From Micromonospora deserti (GTDB lineage Bacteria > Actinomycetota > Actinomycetes > Mycobacteriales > Micromonosporaceae): DNA of 38,140 nt. Below the pieces are notes generated by a model. That model saw nothing but the letters and a program-made list of their open reading frames with translations. It ran no database searches and was not told the origin of the DNA. The position numbers and the translations under genes were made by a program. Shown piece by piece: positions 17,992-26,268 of the stretch. The stretch's first letter is position 1. Every line of letters begins with the position of its first letter. Where the stretch lies: the NCBI RefSeq assembly GCF_003236335.1, contig NZ_POUB01000030.1:1-38140 (forward strand). Reading direction: 5' to 3'.

Positions 17992-19818
17992 TCAGATCTC
18001 GGCGACCGTACCGGCGTACATCTTCTCGATCTCGGTGGCGAAGTTGCTCTCCACGCCACGTCGCTTGATCTTGAGCGACGGCGTGATCTCACCGTCCTCG
18101 ATGGTCAGGTCGCGCGGCAGGATGGTGACCTTCTTGATCGTCTCCCAGCGGTTGAGCTTGCTGTTGAGCTGCGCGACGTACCCCTCGACCATGGCCTGCG
18201 CCTCCGGCGAGGCGACGATCTCGGCGTACGAGCGGCCCTCCAGCGGGGTGCCCGCGGCCCAGCCTGTGATCGCATCCGGGTCGAGGGTGACCAGCATGGT
18301 GCAGAAGTTGCGGGCCTGGCCGATCACCACCGCCTGGGAGGTGTACGGGCAGGTCGCCTTGAACATCCCCTCGATGTGCGAGGGCGCGATGTACTTCCCG
18401 CCCGACGTCTTGACCAGGTCCTTCTTCCGATCGGTGATGGTGAGGTAGCCGTCGTCGTCCAGGCTGCCGATGTCGCCGGTGCGGAAGAAGCCGTCCTCGG
18501 TGAACGCCGCCGCGGTCTCCTCCGGCAGGTTGTGGTAGCCCCGCATCACCGGCCGGCCGCGGACCAGGATCTCGCCGTCGGTGTCGATCCGGCACTCCAG
18601 GTCGCCCATCGCCCTGCCGACCGTGCCGATGCGCAGCCCGTCCGGCTGGTTGACGAAGTTGCCGGCGCTGGTCTCGGTGAGGCCGTAGCCCTCGGAGATC
18701 GGCAGGTTCGCCGCGGCGAAGAAGGTGGCGATCTCCGGGCTGAGCGGGGCGGCGCCGGAGACGAGCACCCGGATCCGGCCGCCGAGGCGGGCCTGGAGCT
18801 TGCTGAACACCAGCTTCTCGGCCACCGTGTAGCGCAGCCTGAGCCCGGCCGGGACCGGCTTGCCGGCCTGCTCCAGGGTGACCTTCTCCTTGCCGACCTG
18901 GACGCCCCAGGCGAAGATCTTCGCCTTCGCGCCGCCGGCGTCCTGCGCGGTGGTGACCGCCCGGTTGTAGACCTTCTCGAAGATCCGGGGAGCCCCGCAC
19001 ATCAGCGTCGGCCTCACCACCGCCAGCATGTCGACCAGCTTGTCCACCCGCCCGTCCACGTACGTCGACAGGCCGACGTGGATGACCCCGCAGAGCAGGG
19101 TCTTGCCGAACGAGTGGGACAGCGGGAGCCAGAGGTACTGCAGGTCGTCGTCGCGGAGCAGCCCCAGCTCGGCCTGGGCCACCCCCTCCCAGCACCAGCC
19201 GCCGTGCAGCAGCTCGACGCCCTTCGGTCGCCCGGTGGTGCCCGAGGTGTAGATCAGCGTGGCCAGGTGCTCCGGGCCGATGCCGGCGACGATCGTCTCG
19301 ATCAGGTCGGGCTGCTCGGCCAGCCGGCGCCCACCCTGCTCCTCCAGCTCGGCGAGGGTGAGCTGGGGCACGGCGGCGGCCGGGTCGGCCTCGCCGTCGA
19401 AGAGCACCACGTGGGTCAGCGCCGGCAGGTGCGCCGCGGCGATCTTCGCGGCCTGCGCCGGGTTCTCGGCGAACAGCACCACGGAGCCGGAGTCGGCGAT
19501 GATGTAGGTCGCGTCCTCCGGCTCGGTGGTCGGGTAGACGGTGGTGGTCGCGCCTCCGGCACACATGATGCCGAGGTCGGCGATCACCCAGTCGAGCCGG
19601 GTGTTCGCCAGGATCGCCACCGGATCCTCCTGACCGACGCCGAGGCCGTGCAGCCCGGCGGCGACCGCCTTGGCGCGGCGGCCGACCTGCTCCCAGCTCA
19701 ACCAGACCGGCCCTGAGTCGTCGGCGGCCGGGTGGGCAAAGGCGTCGCGGTCGGGGGTCGCCGCGACGCGCTTGAGAAACATGTCAGGAATGGAACGGTA
19801 CGGTACATCGAGAGCCAT
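17992..19818 (-). CDS. long-chain acyl-CoA ligase (AMP-forming), FadD15-like
   Basis: A 608-residue ANL-superfamily enzyme that activates fatty acids with ATP and CoA. The N-terminal domain contains the P-loop LIYTSGTTGRPKG, the motif ISEGYGLTETSAGN and FRTGDIG. The hinge region is ITDRKKDLVKTSGGKYIAPS, and the C-terminal lysine-bearing segment is ITPSLKIKRRGV. The arrangement matches bacterial long-chain ligases of the FadD15 type; substrate length cannot be read from sequence. The ATG at 19818 begins the conserved MALDVPYRSIPDMFLKR and has GAAGGCGG about ten bases upstream; a start at 19860 would fall inside a palindrome. It is monocistronic, with a terminator downstream and a 20-bp operator-like palindrome upstream. 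Confidence 0.93.
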   Translation of the reverse strand: MALDVPYRSIPDMFLKRVAATPDRDAFAHPAADDSGPVWLSWEQVGRRAKAVAAGLHGLGVGQEDPVAILANTRLDWVIADLGIMCAGGATTTVYPTTEPEDATYIIADSGSVVLFAENPAQAAKIAAAHLPALTHVVLFDGEADPAAAVPQLTLAELEEQGGRRLAEQPDLIETIVAGIGPEHLATLIYTSGTTGRPKGVELLHGGWCWEGVAQAELGLLRDDDLQYLWLPLSHSFGKTLLCGVIHVGLSTYVDGRVDKLVDMLAVVRPTLMCGAPRIFEKVYNRAVTTAQDAGGAKAKIFAWGVQVGKEKVTLEQAGKPVPAGLRLRYTVAEKLVFSKLQARLGGRIRVLVSGAAPLSPEIATFFAAANLPISEGYGLTETSAGNFVNQPDGLRIGTVGRAMGDLECRIDTDGEILVRGRPVMRGYHNLPEETAAAFTEDGFFRTGDIGSLDDDGYLTITDRKKDLVKTSGGKYIAPSHIEGMFKATCPYTSQAVVIGQARNFCTMLVTLDPDAITGWAAGTPLEGRSYAEIVASPEAQAMVEGYVAQLNSKLNRWETIKKVTILPRDLTIEDGEITPSLKIKRRGVESNFATEIEKMYAGTVAEI

Positions 19819-19843
19819 CGTTGTAGCCGCCTTCGGGGGTGGT

Positions 19844-19863
19844 GACGTGACGGCCGTCACGTC
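19844..19863. promoter_or_regulatory. 20-bp perfect palindrome upstream of the acyl-CoA ligase gene
   Basis: GACGTGACGGCCGTCACGTC is a perfect inverted repeat 26 bases upstream of the ligase ATG. It lies just downstream of a possible minus-strand -10, TACTCT (19884-19879). This size and place fit a TetR/FadR-type repressor operator in the 5' leader. The regulator is not identified. Confidence 0.6.
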
Positions 19864-19953
19864 GGTGTTCGTTACCGAAGAGTATTGCCTGTACCGGGGC
19901 CTCGGCTAGCCCCGGCGATCACGGCACGGCCTCGTCCCGCGACGTGGAACGCC

Positions 19954-20892
19954 TCAGGCGTACCGGGCGGCCACCAGGGACCAGTCGAAGGTGGCCCGGA
20001 TCCAGTTGCGCCGGGCGCCCAGCACCGGCCGCAGCGACGCGTCCCCGGTGGCCAGCAGGGCCGCCTCCGCCGCCAGGTACGCCGACAGACCGTCGTTGAA
20101 CCGGTCGGCCGCCGCCCGCAGGGCCGCCGGCTCGTCGTCGCCGGTGGCCCGGGCGAGCACGGTGACCAGGTTGTGCCCGTCCGTGGTGCGGTTCTCCTTG
20201 CCGTAGGAGAAGACGTCGTTGCACCAGCAGACCAGATCGGCGGCGAGCAGGTCGAGGGCGACCAGCGCCGGGTCCGAGCGGCGGGCCGGCCCCGGCAGGC
20301 CGCCGAGGGCCAGGTCGGTCAGGGTGAAGCTGGGGTGCACCCCACCGGTGTGCCGGCGCAGCTGGACGTACTCGGTCACCTCGGGCACCCGGGCGTGCTC
20401 CCGGTTGGCCGCCTCCCACAGCAGTGCCAGCAGGTACTCCCGTACCTGGCTGGCGAAGCGGAGCAGCACCGCCGGCTCGCCCGCGGCCCGGACCCGCCGG
20501 CAGAGATCGGCCAGCGCCGCGCCGAGCGGGCGGGCCGAGGCCGGCCCCGGTGCCGCCGGCTCACCGTGCCGGTCCAGCACGTCCAGCAGGGCCGCGATGG
20601 TCGGCGCCAGGTGGGCCGGGGTGTCGCCGAGGCCATCCTCGTCGCAGGCGTCGTCCATCACGAACAGCCACGAGATCAGGTCGGACAGCAGGCGCAGCCG
20701 CTCGACCGGCCCCTCCGGGCAGGCCCGGCCGGCCAGCCCGGCGGCGTCGGCGCGGCGGAGGCGGTGCCCGGAACCGATCAGCCCGAAACCGCGCGCCCAC
20801 TCGGTGCTCTCCTTGGCCACCTGGTCCGTTCCGTCGTGGCGCCGTACGGGGAAGGGGGGTTCCCGCAGCGCCGACAGCGCAAAGGTCCGCAT
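19954..20892 (-). CDS. class I terpene cyclase
   Basis: A 312-residue terpene synthase of the bacterial single-domain type, which ionises a prenyl diphosphate and cyclises it. The Asp-rich magnesium motif is DDACDE (80-85). The NSE triad is NDVFSYGKE (Asn225, Ser229, Glu233), the effector arginine is probably Arg180 in LRRHTGG, and the terminal Arg310-Tyr311 pair is present. All metal ligands are intact, so it should be active, but product and chain length (probably C15 or C20) cannot be told. The ATG at 20892 has GGGGG six bases upstream; an upstream GTG at 20934 lies directly against the putative -10 and is unlikely. No prenyltransferase, P450 or methyltransferase lies beside it. Confidence 0.92.
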   Translation of the reverse strand: MRTFALSALREPPFPVRRHDGTDQVAKESTEWARGFGLIGSGHRLRRADAAGLAGRACPEGPVERLRLLSDLISWLFVMDDACDEDGLGDTPAHLAPTIAALLDVLDRHGEPAAPGPASARPLGAALADLCRRVRAAGEPAVLLRFASQVREYLLALLWEAANREHARVPEVTEYVQLRRHTGGVHPSFTLTDLALGGLPGPARRSDPALVALDLLAADLVCWCNDVFSYGKENRTTDGHNLVTVLARATGDDEPAALRAAADRFNDGLSAYLAAEAALLATGDASLRPVLGARRNWIRATFDWSLVAARYA

Positions 20893-20934
20893 GTCGCCCC
20901 CAGTCGCGCCGCCCCGGGGCGGACGGCGCGGCAC

Positions 20935-20940
20935 AGCGTA
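20935..20940 (-). promoter_or_regulatory. possible -10 hexamer TACGCT of the terpene cyclase gene
   Basis: TACGCT on the minus strand lies 42 bases before the ATG. The resulting leader would contain the 14-bp palindrome at 20909-20922 (CCGCCCCGGGGCGG). No -35 was assigned. Confidence 0.35.
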
Positions 20941-21016
20941 CGGGAGGCGAGGATCGGCCCTGATCGCTGGGTGGCCAACCTTTCACATGCAGCTGTGACC
21001 GCTTCCGTACAGTACG

Positions 21017-21646
21017 TCACATGCCCAGGTTGGCGCCGCGCAGTCGCTCCGCCAGGCCCGCCGACCCGTCGACCTGCACCCGGGCGACCCGCTGCCGGCC
21101 GGACAGGAACAGCGCCAGCTCCCCGGGCGCCCCGACCAGCCGCAGCGGCTCACCGCCCCGGCCGACGGAGCATTCACCGTGGCCGGGTGCCTGGACGAGC
21201 AGGTCGGCCGGGAACCGGCGCAGCGCCAGCCGGGCCTGCGGGACGACCCGCCGCCACAACGCGGCGTGCAGCCCGCCCGCCAGCTCGCGCGGCAGCCAAC
21301 CGGCCCGGGCCCGGCGAACGTCCTCGTGGTGGATGTAGAACTCCAGGGTGTTGACCAGCTCGTCGGTCACCGGGTTGCTGACCGGGCTCCACAGCGGCGC
21401 CCGGCGCACCTGCGCGACCAGCCGGGGCCAGGGGTGGGCGGCGATCCGCCGGCGTACCCGCTCGGCGTACCCGCGCAGCGGTGGCAGCACGATCCCCCCG
21501 GCCGCGTCCGGGCGGCGCTCTCGAAGGATCAGGTGCGCGGCGAGGTCACGGGTGGTCCACCCCTCGTTGACCGTCGGCGCGTCCGGTCCCACGGCCAGCA
21601 GAAGGTCGGCGAGCGCCGTGCGCTCCGATCGGGCGTACCGAGGCAT
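21017..21646 (-). CDS. maleylpyruvate isomerase-fold (DinB-like) metal-binding protein
   Basis: A 209-residue protein of the actinobacterial TIGR03085-type family. The N-terminus reads MPRYARSERTALADLLLAVG, and the mycothiol-dependent maleylpyruvate isomerase-type motif is GWTTRDLAAHLILRERRPDA with its metal-binding histidine. A second histidine cluster lies in LEFYIHHEDVRRA. Members probably bind a divalent metal and may use mycothiol; the substrate is unknown. The ATG at 21646 is chosen because TACCAT lies seven bases upstream and the family N-terminus starts there, rather than at 21715. It lies upstream of the terpene cyclase on the same strand, 124 bases away, with no evident co-regulation. 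Confidence 0.88.
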   Translation of the reverse strand: MPRYARSERTALADLLLAVGPDAPTVNEGWTTRDLAAHLILRERRPDAAGGIVLPPLRGYAERVRRRIAAHPWPRLVAQVRRAPLWSPVSNPVTDELVNTLEFYIHHEDVRRARAGWLPRELAGGLHAALWRRVVPQARLALRRFPADLLVQAPGHGECSVGRGGEPLRLVGAPGELALFLSGRQRVARVQVDGSAGLAERLRGANLGM

Positions 21647-21653
21647 GGCCCCG

Positions 21654-21659
21654 ATGGTA
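21654..21659 (-). promoter_or_regulatory. -10 hexamer TACCAT, leaderless
   Basis: On the minus strand TACCAT is followed by seven bases and the ATG at 21646. Confidence 0.45.
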
Positions 21660-21749
21660 GGCGGGCGTCCCCAACGCCGCCGCCCGGCGCGGCGCGCCGA
21701 GGTGACGGTGGACATATCCCTCCGGGTCGGCGGAGCTGGCCCCGACCGG

Positions 21750-21756
21750 TAAGGAT
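21750..21756 (+). promoter_or_regulatory. possible -10 element TAAGGAT of the ABC exporter operon
   Basis: TAAGGAT lies 37 bases upstream of the GTG of the first exporter gene. A leader of about 30 bases with GGGGGAGA as ribosome binding site would result. No -35 was assigned. Confidence 0.35.
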
Positions 21757-21792
21757 GAGGGGGAGAATTGCGGCCTTACGGCGGGGGAGAGC

Positions 21793-23682
21793 GTGGCGAG
21801 CAGGACGAGTCGGGACGTGCTGGGCCGGGGGTTGGCGGTCCTCGGCCGGGCGATCCGAGAACAGCCGCGGATCTTCGCGGTGGCGGTCGCCGGCAGCGTT
21901 CTCTTCGGGTCGATGGTGGTCGGCAGCGCGTACGTGGTCGGCGCGGTGGTCGGTGACGTGGTGGTGCCCGCGGTCGCCCGCGGGTCGGTGGAGGTCGGCG
22001 CGCTCGCCCTGGCCGCGGTGGCCCTGTTCGGGATCAGCGTGCTGCGGGTGGCGGGCATCTTCGGCCGCCGGCTCGGCGCCGGCTACATGCAGTACCGCCT
22101 CCAGGCGGCCTACCGCCGCCGGGTCACCCGCCGCTACCTCGACCTGCCGCTGTCCTGGCACCAGCGCAACGCCACCGGCACCCTGCTGTCCAACGCGAAC
22201 TCCGACGTGGAGGCCGCCTGGTATCCCATCGCGCCGCTGCCCTTCGCGGTCGGCACGCTGGTGATGCTGGTCGGCGCGGTGGTCTCGCTCTTCGTCACCG
22301 ACTGGGCGCTGGCCCTGGTCGGGCTGGCGGTCTTCCCGGCGCTGTTCGCGCTCAACGTGGTCTACTCCCGCCGGATGGCGCCGCGGCAGGCCCGCGCGCA
22401 GCGGCTGCGCGCCGAGGTCAGCGGCATCGCCCACGAGAGTTTCGACGGCGCGCTGGTGGTCAAGACGATGGGCCGCGAGGCGCAGGAGACCGACCGGTTC
22501 GCCGCCCGGGCGGGGGAGCTGCGCGACGCGTTGATCGCGGTGGGCCGGCTGCGCGGCGTCTTCGATCCCGTGCTGGAGACCCTGCCCAGCCTCGGCACCC
22601 TCGCGGTGCTGGTGGTCGGCACGGTCCGGCTGCGGCAGGAGGCCATCAGCGTCGCCGAGCTGGTCAGCGTGGCCTTCCTGTTCACCGTGCTGGCGTTCCC
22701 CGTCCGGGCCATCGGCTGGGTGCTGGCCGAGCTGCCGCGCAGCGTCGCCGGCTGGGACCGGGTCCGCCGGGTGCTCGACGCCACCGGCGAGATGCCGTAC
22801 GGCGACACCGAGCTTGACTCGGCCGACCCCCGCCCGGCGACCCTCGCCTTCGCCGACGTCTGGTTCGGCTACGAGCCGGCCGAGGCGCATCTGCCCGGCA
22901 CCGAGGTGCTCGGCGAGGTCTCCTTCACCGTGCCCGCCGGGAAGACCGTCGCCCTGGTCGGGCCGACCGGCGCCGGCAAGTCGACGATCGCCGGGCTGGC
23001 CGTCCGGCTGGTCGACCCGCGGGCGGGCACGGTCACCCTGGACGGGGCGGACGTCCGGCGGCTCACCGCCGCCTCGCTCGCCCGTACCGCCGCACTGGTG
23101 GCGCAGGTGCCGTTCATCTTCGACGACACGGTCCGGGCCAACATCACCCTGGACCGGCCGGGCATCGGCGACGACGACGTCTGGGCCGCGCTGCGGCTGG
23201 CCGAGGCGGACGGGTTCGTCGCCGCCCTCCCCGACGGCCTGGACACCCGGGTCGGCGAGCGGGGCACCTCGCTCTCCGGCGGGCAGCGGCAGCGGCTCAC
23301 CCTGGCCCGCGCGCTCGCCGGCCGGCCGCGCCTGCTGGTGCTCGACGACGCGACCAGCGCAGTCGACCCCCGGGTGGAGGCGGCCATCCTGGCCGGCCTG
23401 CGCTCCTCGACCGCCGAACCCGGCGCGCCGGCCGCGACGATCCTGGTGGTGGCGTACCGCCGGGCCACCATCGCGCTGGCCGACGAGGTGATCTACCTGG
23501 AGCAGGGGCGGGTGGTGGCCCGGGGCACGCACAGCGAACTGCTCGCCACCGTGCCCGGCTACGCCGACCTGGTCACCGCCTACGAGCAGGCCGAGGTCGA
23601 GCAGGCCGAGCAGCGGACGTACGACGAAGACGAGGTCACGCCGCCGCTGGCCTCCGGCCTGGAGATCGAGGTGGACCGGTGA
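21793..23682 (+). CDS. ABC exporter half-transporter with degenerate ATP site
   Basis: A 629-residue transmembrane-plus-ATPase protein. Six membrane helices occupy about residues 25-310. The nucleotide-binding domain carries Walker A GPTGAGKST (from about 390), a canonical signature LSGGQRQR (494) and Walker B LLVLDDATSAVD. The catalytic glutamate is replaced by Asp519 and the H-loop histidine by Tyr555 (VAYRRAT), so its own hydrolytic site is degenerate. This is typical of one half of heterodimeric exporters. The GTG start has GGGGGAGA upstream. The C-terminal tail is acidic. The stop overlaps the first tandem spacer repeat, and the partner gene follows. Confidence 0.93.
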   Translation: MASRTSRDVLGRGLAVLGRAIREQPRIFAVAVAGSVLFGSMVVGSAYVVGAVVGDVVVPAVARGSVEVGALALAAVALFGISVLRVAGIFGRRLGAGYMQYRLQAAYRRRVTRRYLDLPLSWHQRNATGTLLSNANSDVEAAWYPIAPLPFAVGTLVMLVGAVVSLFVTDWALALVGLAVFPALFALNVVYSRRMAPRQARAQRLRAEVSGIAHESFDGALVVKTMGREAQETDRFAARAGELRDALIAVGRLRGVFDPVLETLPSLGTLAVLVVGTVRLRQEAISVAELVSVAFLFTVLAFPVRAIGWVLAELPRSVAGWDRVRRVLDATGEMPYGDTELDSADPRPATLAFADVWFGYEPAEAHLPGTEVLGEVSFTVPAGKTVALVGPTGAGKSTIAGLAVRLVDPRAGTVTLDGADVRRLTAASLARTAALVAQVPFIFDDTVRANITLDRPGIGDDDVWAALRLAEADGFVAALPDGLDTRVGERGTSLSGGQRQRLTLARALAGRPRLLVLDDATSAVDPRVEAAILAGLRSSTAEPGAPAATILVVAYRRATIALADEVIYLEQGRVVARGTHSELLATVPGYADLVTAYEQAEVEQAEQRTYDEDEVTPPLASGLEIEVDR

Positions 23683-23790
23683 GCGCGAGGAGTGAGCTTG
23701 CGAGCCCCGCAGTCGCGAACGAGAGGCGGGACCAGTGAGCGCGAGGAGTGAGCTTGCGAGCCCCGCAGTCGCGAACGAGAGGCGGGACCG
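23679..23790 (+). repeat. two tandem copies of a 56-bp spacer repeat with micro-ORFs
   Basis: Units at 23679-23734 and 23735-23790 differ only in their last base. Each starts GTGAGCGCGAGGAGTGAGC, carries GCGAGCCCCGCAGTCGCGA (a short hairpin) and ends with GAGAGGCGGGACC, a ribosome-binding-like sequence. Each unit opens a 19-codon ORF ([19 protein letters not shown] in the first) whose stop overlaps the next GTG by GTGA. The chain runs from the first exporter stop through unit 1 and unit 2 to the second exporter start. A divergent copy lies between hisC and hisB. Confidence 0.95.
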
Positions 23791-25575
23791 GTGAGCGTCA
23801 GCACGCCGGAGCAGCGGGCGGAGACGACCGAGACGACCTGGCGGACGCTGCGCCGGGGCCTGGCCCTCTCCCCGGAGCTGCGGGTCGGCCTGGCCGGCAC
23901 GATCGCCCTGGCGCTGGTCTACATGGTCGGCCGCGCGGCGGTGCCGGTGGCCGTGCAGCAGGGTATCGACAAGGGCATCGTCGACGGGCTGAACCTGTCC
24001 GTGGTCTGGACGGTGGTGGCCGTCGCCGCCACCGTGCTGGCGGTGACCACGCTCTGCGGGTACCTGATGATGCGCCGGCTGTTCACGGTCAGCGAGACCG
24101 CGCTGGCCAACGTGCGGGTCCGGGCGTTCCGGCACGTGCACGACCTGTCGATGCTGCACCAGCAGGCCGAGCGGCGGGGATCGCTGGTCTCCCGGGTGAC
24201 CAGCGACGTCGACCAGATCACCCAGTTCCTCCAGTGGGGCGGCGTGATCCTGCTGATCAACCTGGGTCAGCTGGTGGTCACCACGCTGGTCATGCTCGCG
24301 TACTCCTGGCAGCTGACTCTGGTGGTCCTCGCCGCCTTCCTGCCCGCGGTGTTCGTGATCCGGCTGCTGCAGCGCCGCCTCGCCGGGGCGTACGGGGTGG
24401 TCCGGCAGCGCACCGGCACGCTGCTCGGGGCGATCGCGGAGAGCGTGGTCGGGGCGCCGGTGATCCGGGCGTACGGGGTCGCCGGGCGCACCGCCCGCCG
24501 GCTGGACGAGGCGATCGACGGCCAGCGGCGGGCGCAGCAGCGGGCGATCCGGATCAGCATCCTCGGCAGTTCGGTCGGCGAGTTGGCCGCCGGGCTGGCC
24601 CTCGCCGGCGTGGTGGTGCTCGGGGTCACCCTCGGCGCTGACCGCACCCTGAGCATCGGTGAGGTGACCGCGTTCCTGTTCCTGGTCACGCTCTTCATCC
24701 AGCCGGTGCAGATCGCCACCGAGGTGCTCAACGAGGCGCAGAACGCGATCGCCGGCTGGCGCCGGGTGCTGGACGTGCTGGACGTCGCGCCGGACGTCGC
24801 CGACCCGGGCGAGCGGGGGCGCGAGCTGCCGTCGGGGCCGCTGGACATCCGCTTCGCGGGGGTGCGCTTCGCCTACCCGGGCGGGCCGCCGGTGCTGCAC
24901 GACATCGATCTGGAGATCGCGGCGAAGAGCCGGGTGGCGGTGGTGGGCGAGACCGGCAGCGGCAAGACGACCTTCGCCAAGCTGCTCACCCGGCTGATGG
25001 ATCCGACCGCCGGCGCCGTGCTGCTCTCCGGTGTGCCGCTGGATCAGGTCCGGTTCGCCTCACTGCGGTCCCGGGTGGTGATGGTGCCGCAGGACGGGTT
25101 CCTCTTCGATGCCACGGTGGCGGAGAATGTCCGTTTCGCCCGTCCAGAGCTGACCGATGGGCAGCTCACCGCGGCCTTCACCGAGTTGGGCCTGGCCGAC
25201 TGGCTGGACGGGCTGCCGTCCGGGCTGCACACCCCGGTCGGCGAGCGGGGCGAGGCGTTGAGCGTGGGGGAGCGGCAGCTGGTGGCGCTGGCCCGGGCGT
25301 ACGTGGCGGATCCCGACCTGCTGGTGCTGGACGAGGCGACCAGCGCGGTCGACCCGGCCACCGAGGTACGGCTGCAACGCACCCTGGACGCGGTGACCCG
25401 GGGGCGGACCACCCTGGCGATCGCGCACCGGCTCTCCACCGCCCAGGCCGCCGACGAGGTGATCGTGGTCGACCGGGGGCGGATCGTGCAGCGCGGCTCG
25501 CACGACGAGCTGGTCCGCGACCCCGAGTCGGTCTACGGCCTGCTCTACGCCTCCTGGCTGGAACAGACCCGCTGA
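23791..25575 (+). CDS. ABC exporter half-transporter with the catalytic ATP site
   Basis: A 594-residue transmembrane-plus-ATPase protein and partner of the preceding gene. Six membrane helices occupy about residues 30-310. Walker A is GETGSGKTT (386-394), Walker B is LLVLDEATSAVD with Glu515, and the H-loop is IAHRLST with His546, all canonical. Its signature is altered to LSVGERQL (490). In a heterodimer, the altered signature here faces the degenerate Walker B and H-loop of the partner, leaving one good hydrolytic site. Multidrug, lipid or peptide export is possible; the substrate is unknown. GAGAGG in the spacer repeat precedes the GTG start. A hairpin follows the stop. Confidence 0.95.
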   Translation: MSVSTPEQRAETTETTWRTLRRGLALSPELRVGLAGTIALALVYMVGRAAVPVAVQQGIDKGIVDGLNLSVVWTVVAVAATVLAVTTLCGYLMMRRLFTVSETALANVRVRAFRHVHDLSMLHQQAERRGSLVSRVTSDVDQITQFLQWGGVILLINLGQLVVTTLVMLAYSWQLTLVVLAAFLPAVFVIRLLQRRLAGAYGVVRQRTGTLLGAIAESVVGAPVIRAYGVAGRTARRLDEAIDGQRRAQQRAIRISILGSSVGELAAGLALAGVVVLGVTLGADRTLSIGEVTAFLFLVTLFIQPVQIATEVLNEAQNAIAGWRRVLDVLDVAPDVADPGERGRELPSGPLDIRFAGVRFAYPGGPPVLHDIDLEIAAKSRVAVVGETGSGKTTFAKLLTRLMDPTAGAVLLSGVPLDQVRFASLRSRVVMVPQDGFLFDATVAENVRFARPELTDGQLTAAFTELGLADWLDGLPSGLHTPVGERGEALSVGERQLVALARAYVADPDLLVLDEATSAVDPATEVRLQRTLDAVTRGRTTLAIAHRLSTAQAADEVIVVDRGRIVQRGSHDELVRDPESVYGLLYASWLEQTR

Positions 25576-25584
25576 GCCGACCGC

Positions 25585-25612
25585 TCGGGCCCGGCGGGTG
25601 GGCCGGGCCCGA
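25585..25612. terminator. bidirectional terminator between exporter and S4 genes
   Basis: TCGGGCCCGGC and GCCGGGCCCGA form a perfect 11-bp stem with a six-base loop between two convergent stop codons. Confidence 0.75.
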
Positions 25613-25620
25613 CGGCCGGG

Positions 25621-26232
25621 TCAGCGTGAGTAGAACTCCACCACCAGCTGCTCGTCGCAGATGACCGGCACCTCGTGCCGGGCCGGCTCGCGCAGCAGGG
25701 TGGCGCGCAGCTCGGCCAGCTCCACGGACAGGTACGGCCGGTCGGGCCCGTCGCCGGCGTTGGCGCCGGCCGCGGCGAGCTGGAACGGCAGCGCCGCGCG
25801 GCTGCGCTCGCGGACGGCGACCACCTGGCCCGGGCGCAGCCGGTACGACGGCCGGTCGACCTTGCGCCCGTCGACGCTGAAGTGGCCGTGCGCGACGAGC
25901 TGCCGTGCCTGGTAGATGCTGCGGGCCAGCCCGGCCCGGTGCACCACCGCGTCGAGCCGCCGCTCCAGCAGCGCGACCAGGGTCTCGCCGGTCTTGCCGG
26001 TGCCCCGCGCCGCCTCGTCGAAGGCGCGCCGCAGCTGGGCCTCGCTGACGTTGTACTGGTGGCGCAGGCGCTGCTTCTCCAGCAGCCGCACCTGGTAGTC
26101 CGAGGTCTTGCGGCGCTGCCGGCCGTGCACGCCTGGCGGGAAGGGACGCCGCTCGAAGTACCGCACGCACTTGCGGGTCAGCGGGATGCCGAGGGCGCGG
26201 GAGAGTCTGGCCTTGGGCCTGGGGTGGTTCAC
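25621..26232 (-). CDS. rpsD: 30S ribosomal protein S4, stand-alone Streptomyces type
   Basis: A 203-residue S4 that binds 16S rRNA and starts assembly of the small subunit. It opens [19 protein letters not shown] and has the S4 RNA-binding domain [33 protein letters not shown] and [10 protein letters not shown], ending [13 protein letters not shown]. It lacks the four-cysteine zinc motif of C+ S4 proteins, keeping only one cysteine. From memory, it resembles the stand-alone S4 of Streptomyces. Whether the genome has another S4 gene near rpoA cannot be seen. The GTG start has a GGAGA sequence about ten bases upstream. It is divergent from a DUF2470 gene, with an iron box between. Confidence 0.93.
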   Translation of the reverse strand: MNHPRPKARLSRALGIPLTRKCVRYFERRPFPPGVHGRQRRKTSDYQVRLLEKQRLRHQYNVSEAQLRRAFDEAARGTGKTGETLVALLERRLDAVVHRAGLARSIYQARQLVAHGHFSVDGRKVDRPSYRLRPGQVVAVRERSRAALPFQLAAAGANAGDGPDRPYLSVELAELRATLLREPARHEVPVICDEQLVVEFYSR

Positions 26233-26268
26233 GCTGGACGTCTCCGATCCGGTGCTCTAGTCTTCAAC

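Noticed and set aside
20983..20998. CRP-like site TCACA-N6-TGTGA
   Set aside because: The half sites are in reverse order to the CRP consensus TGTGA-N6-TCACA, and the place is not typical for a promoter site.
21529..24900. 1123-codon open frame on the minus strand
   Set aside because: It lies opposite two clear ABC exporter genes and a MPI-fold gene, has a biased His/Arg/Gly/Pro composition and no recognisable domain; long antisense frames are normal in very GC-rich DNA.
19954..25575. Terpene biosynthetic gene cluster including the ABC exporters
   Set aside because: There is no prenyltransferase, P450 or other tailoring gene, and the exporter is on the opposite strand behind its own promoter, so the cyclase is best treated as a single gene.
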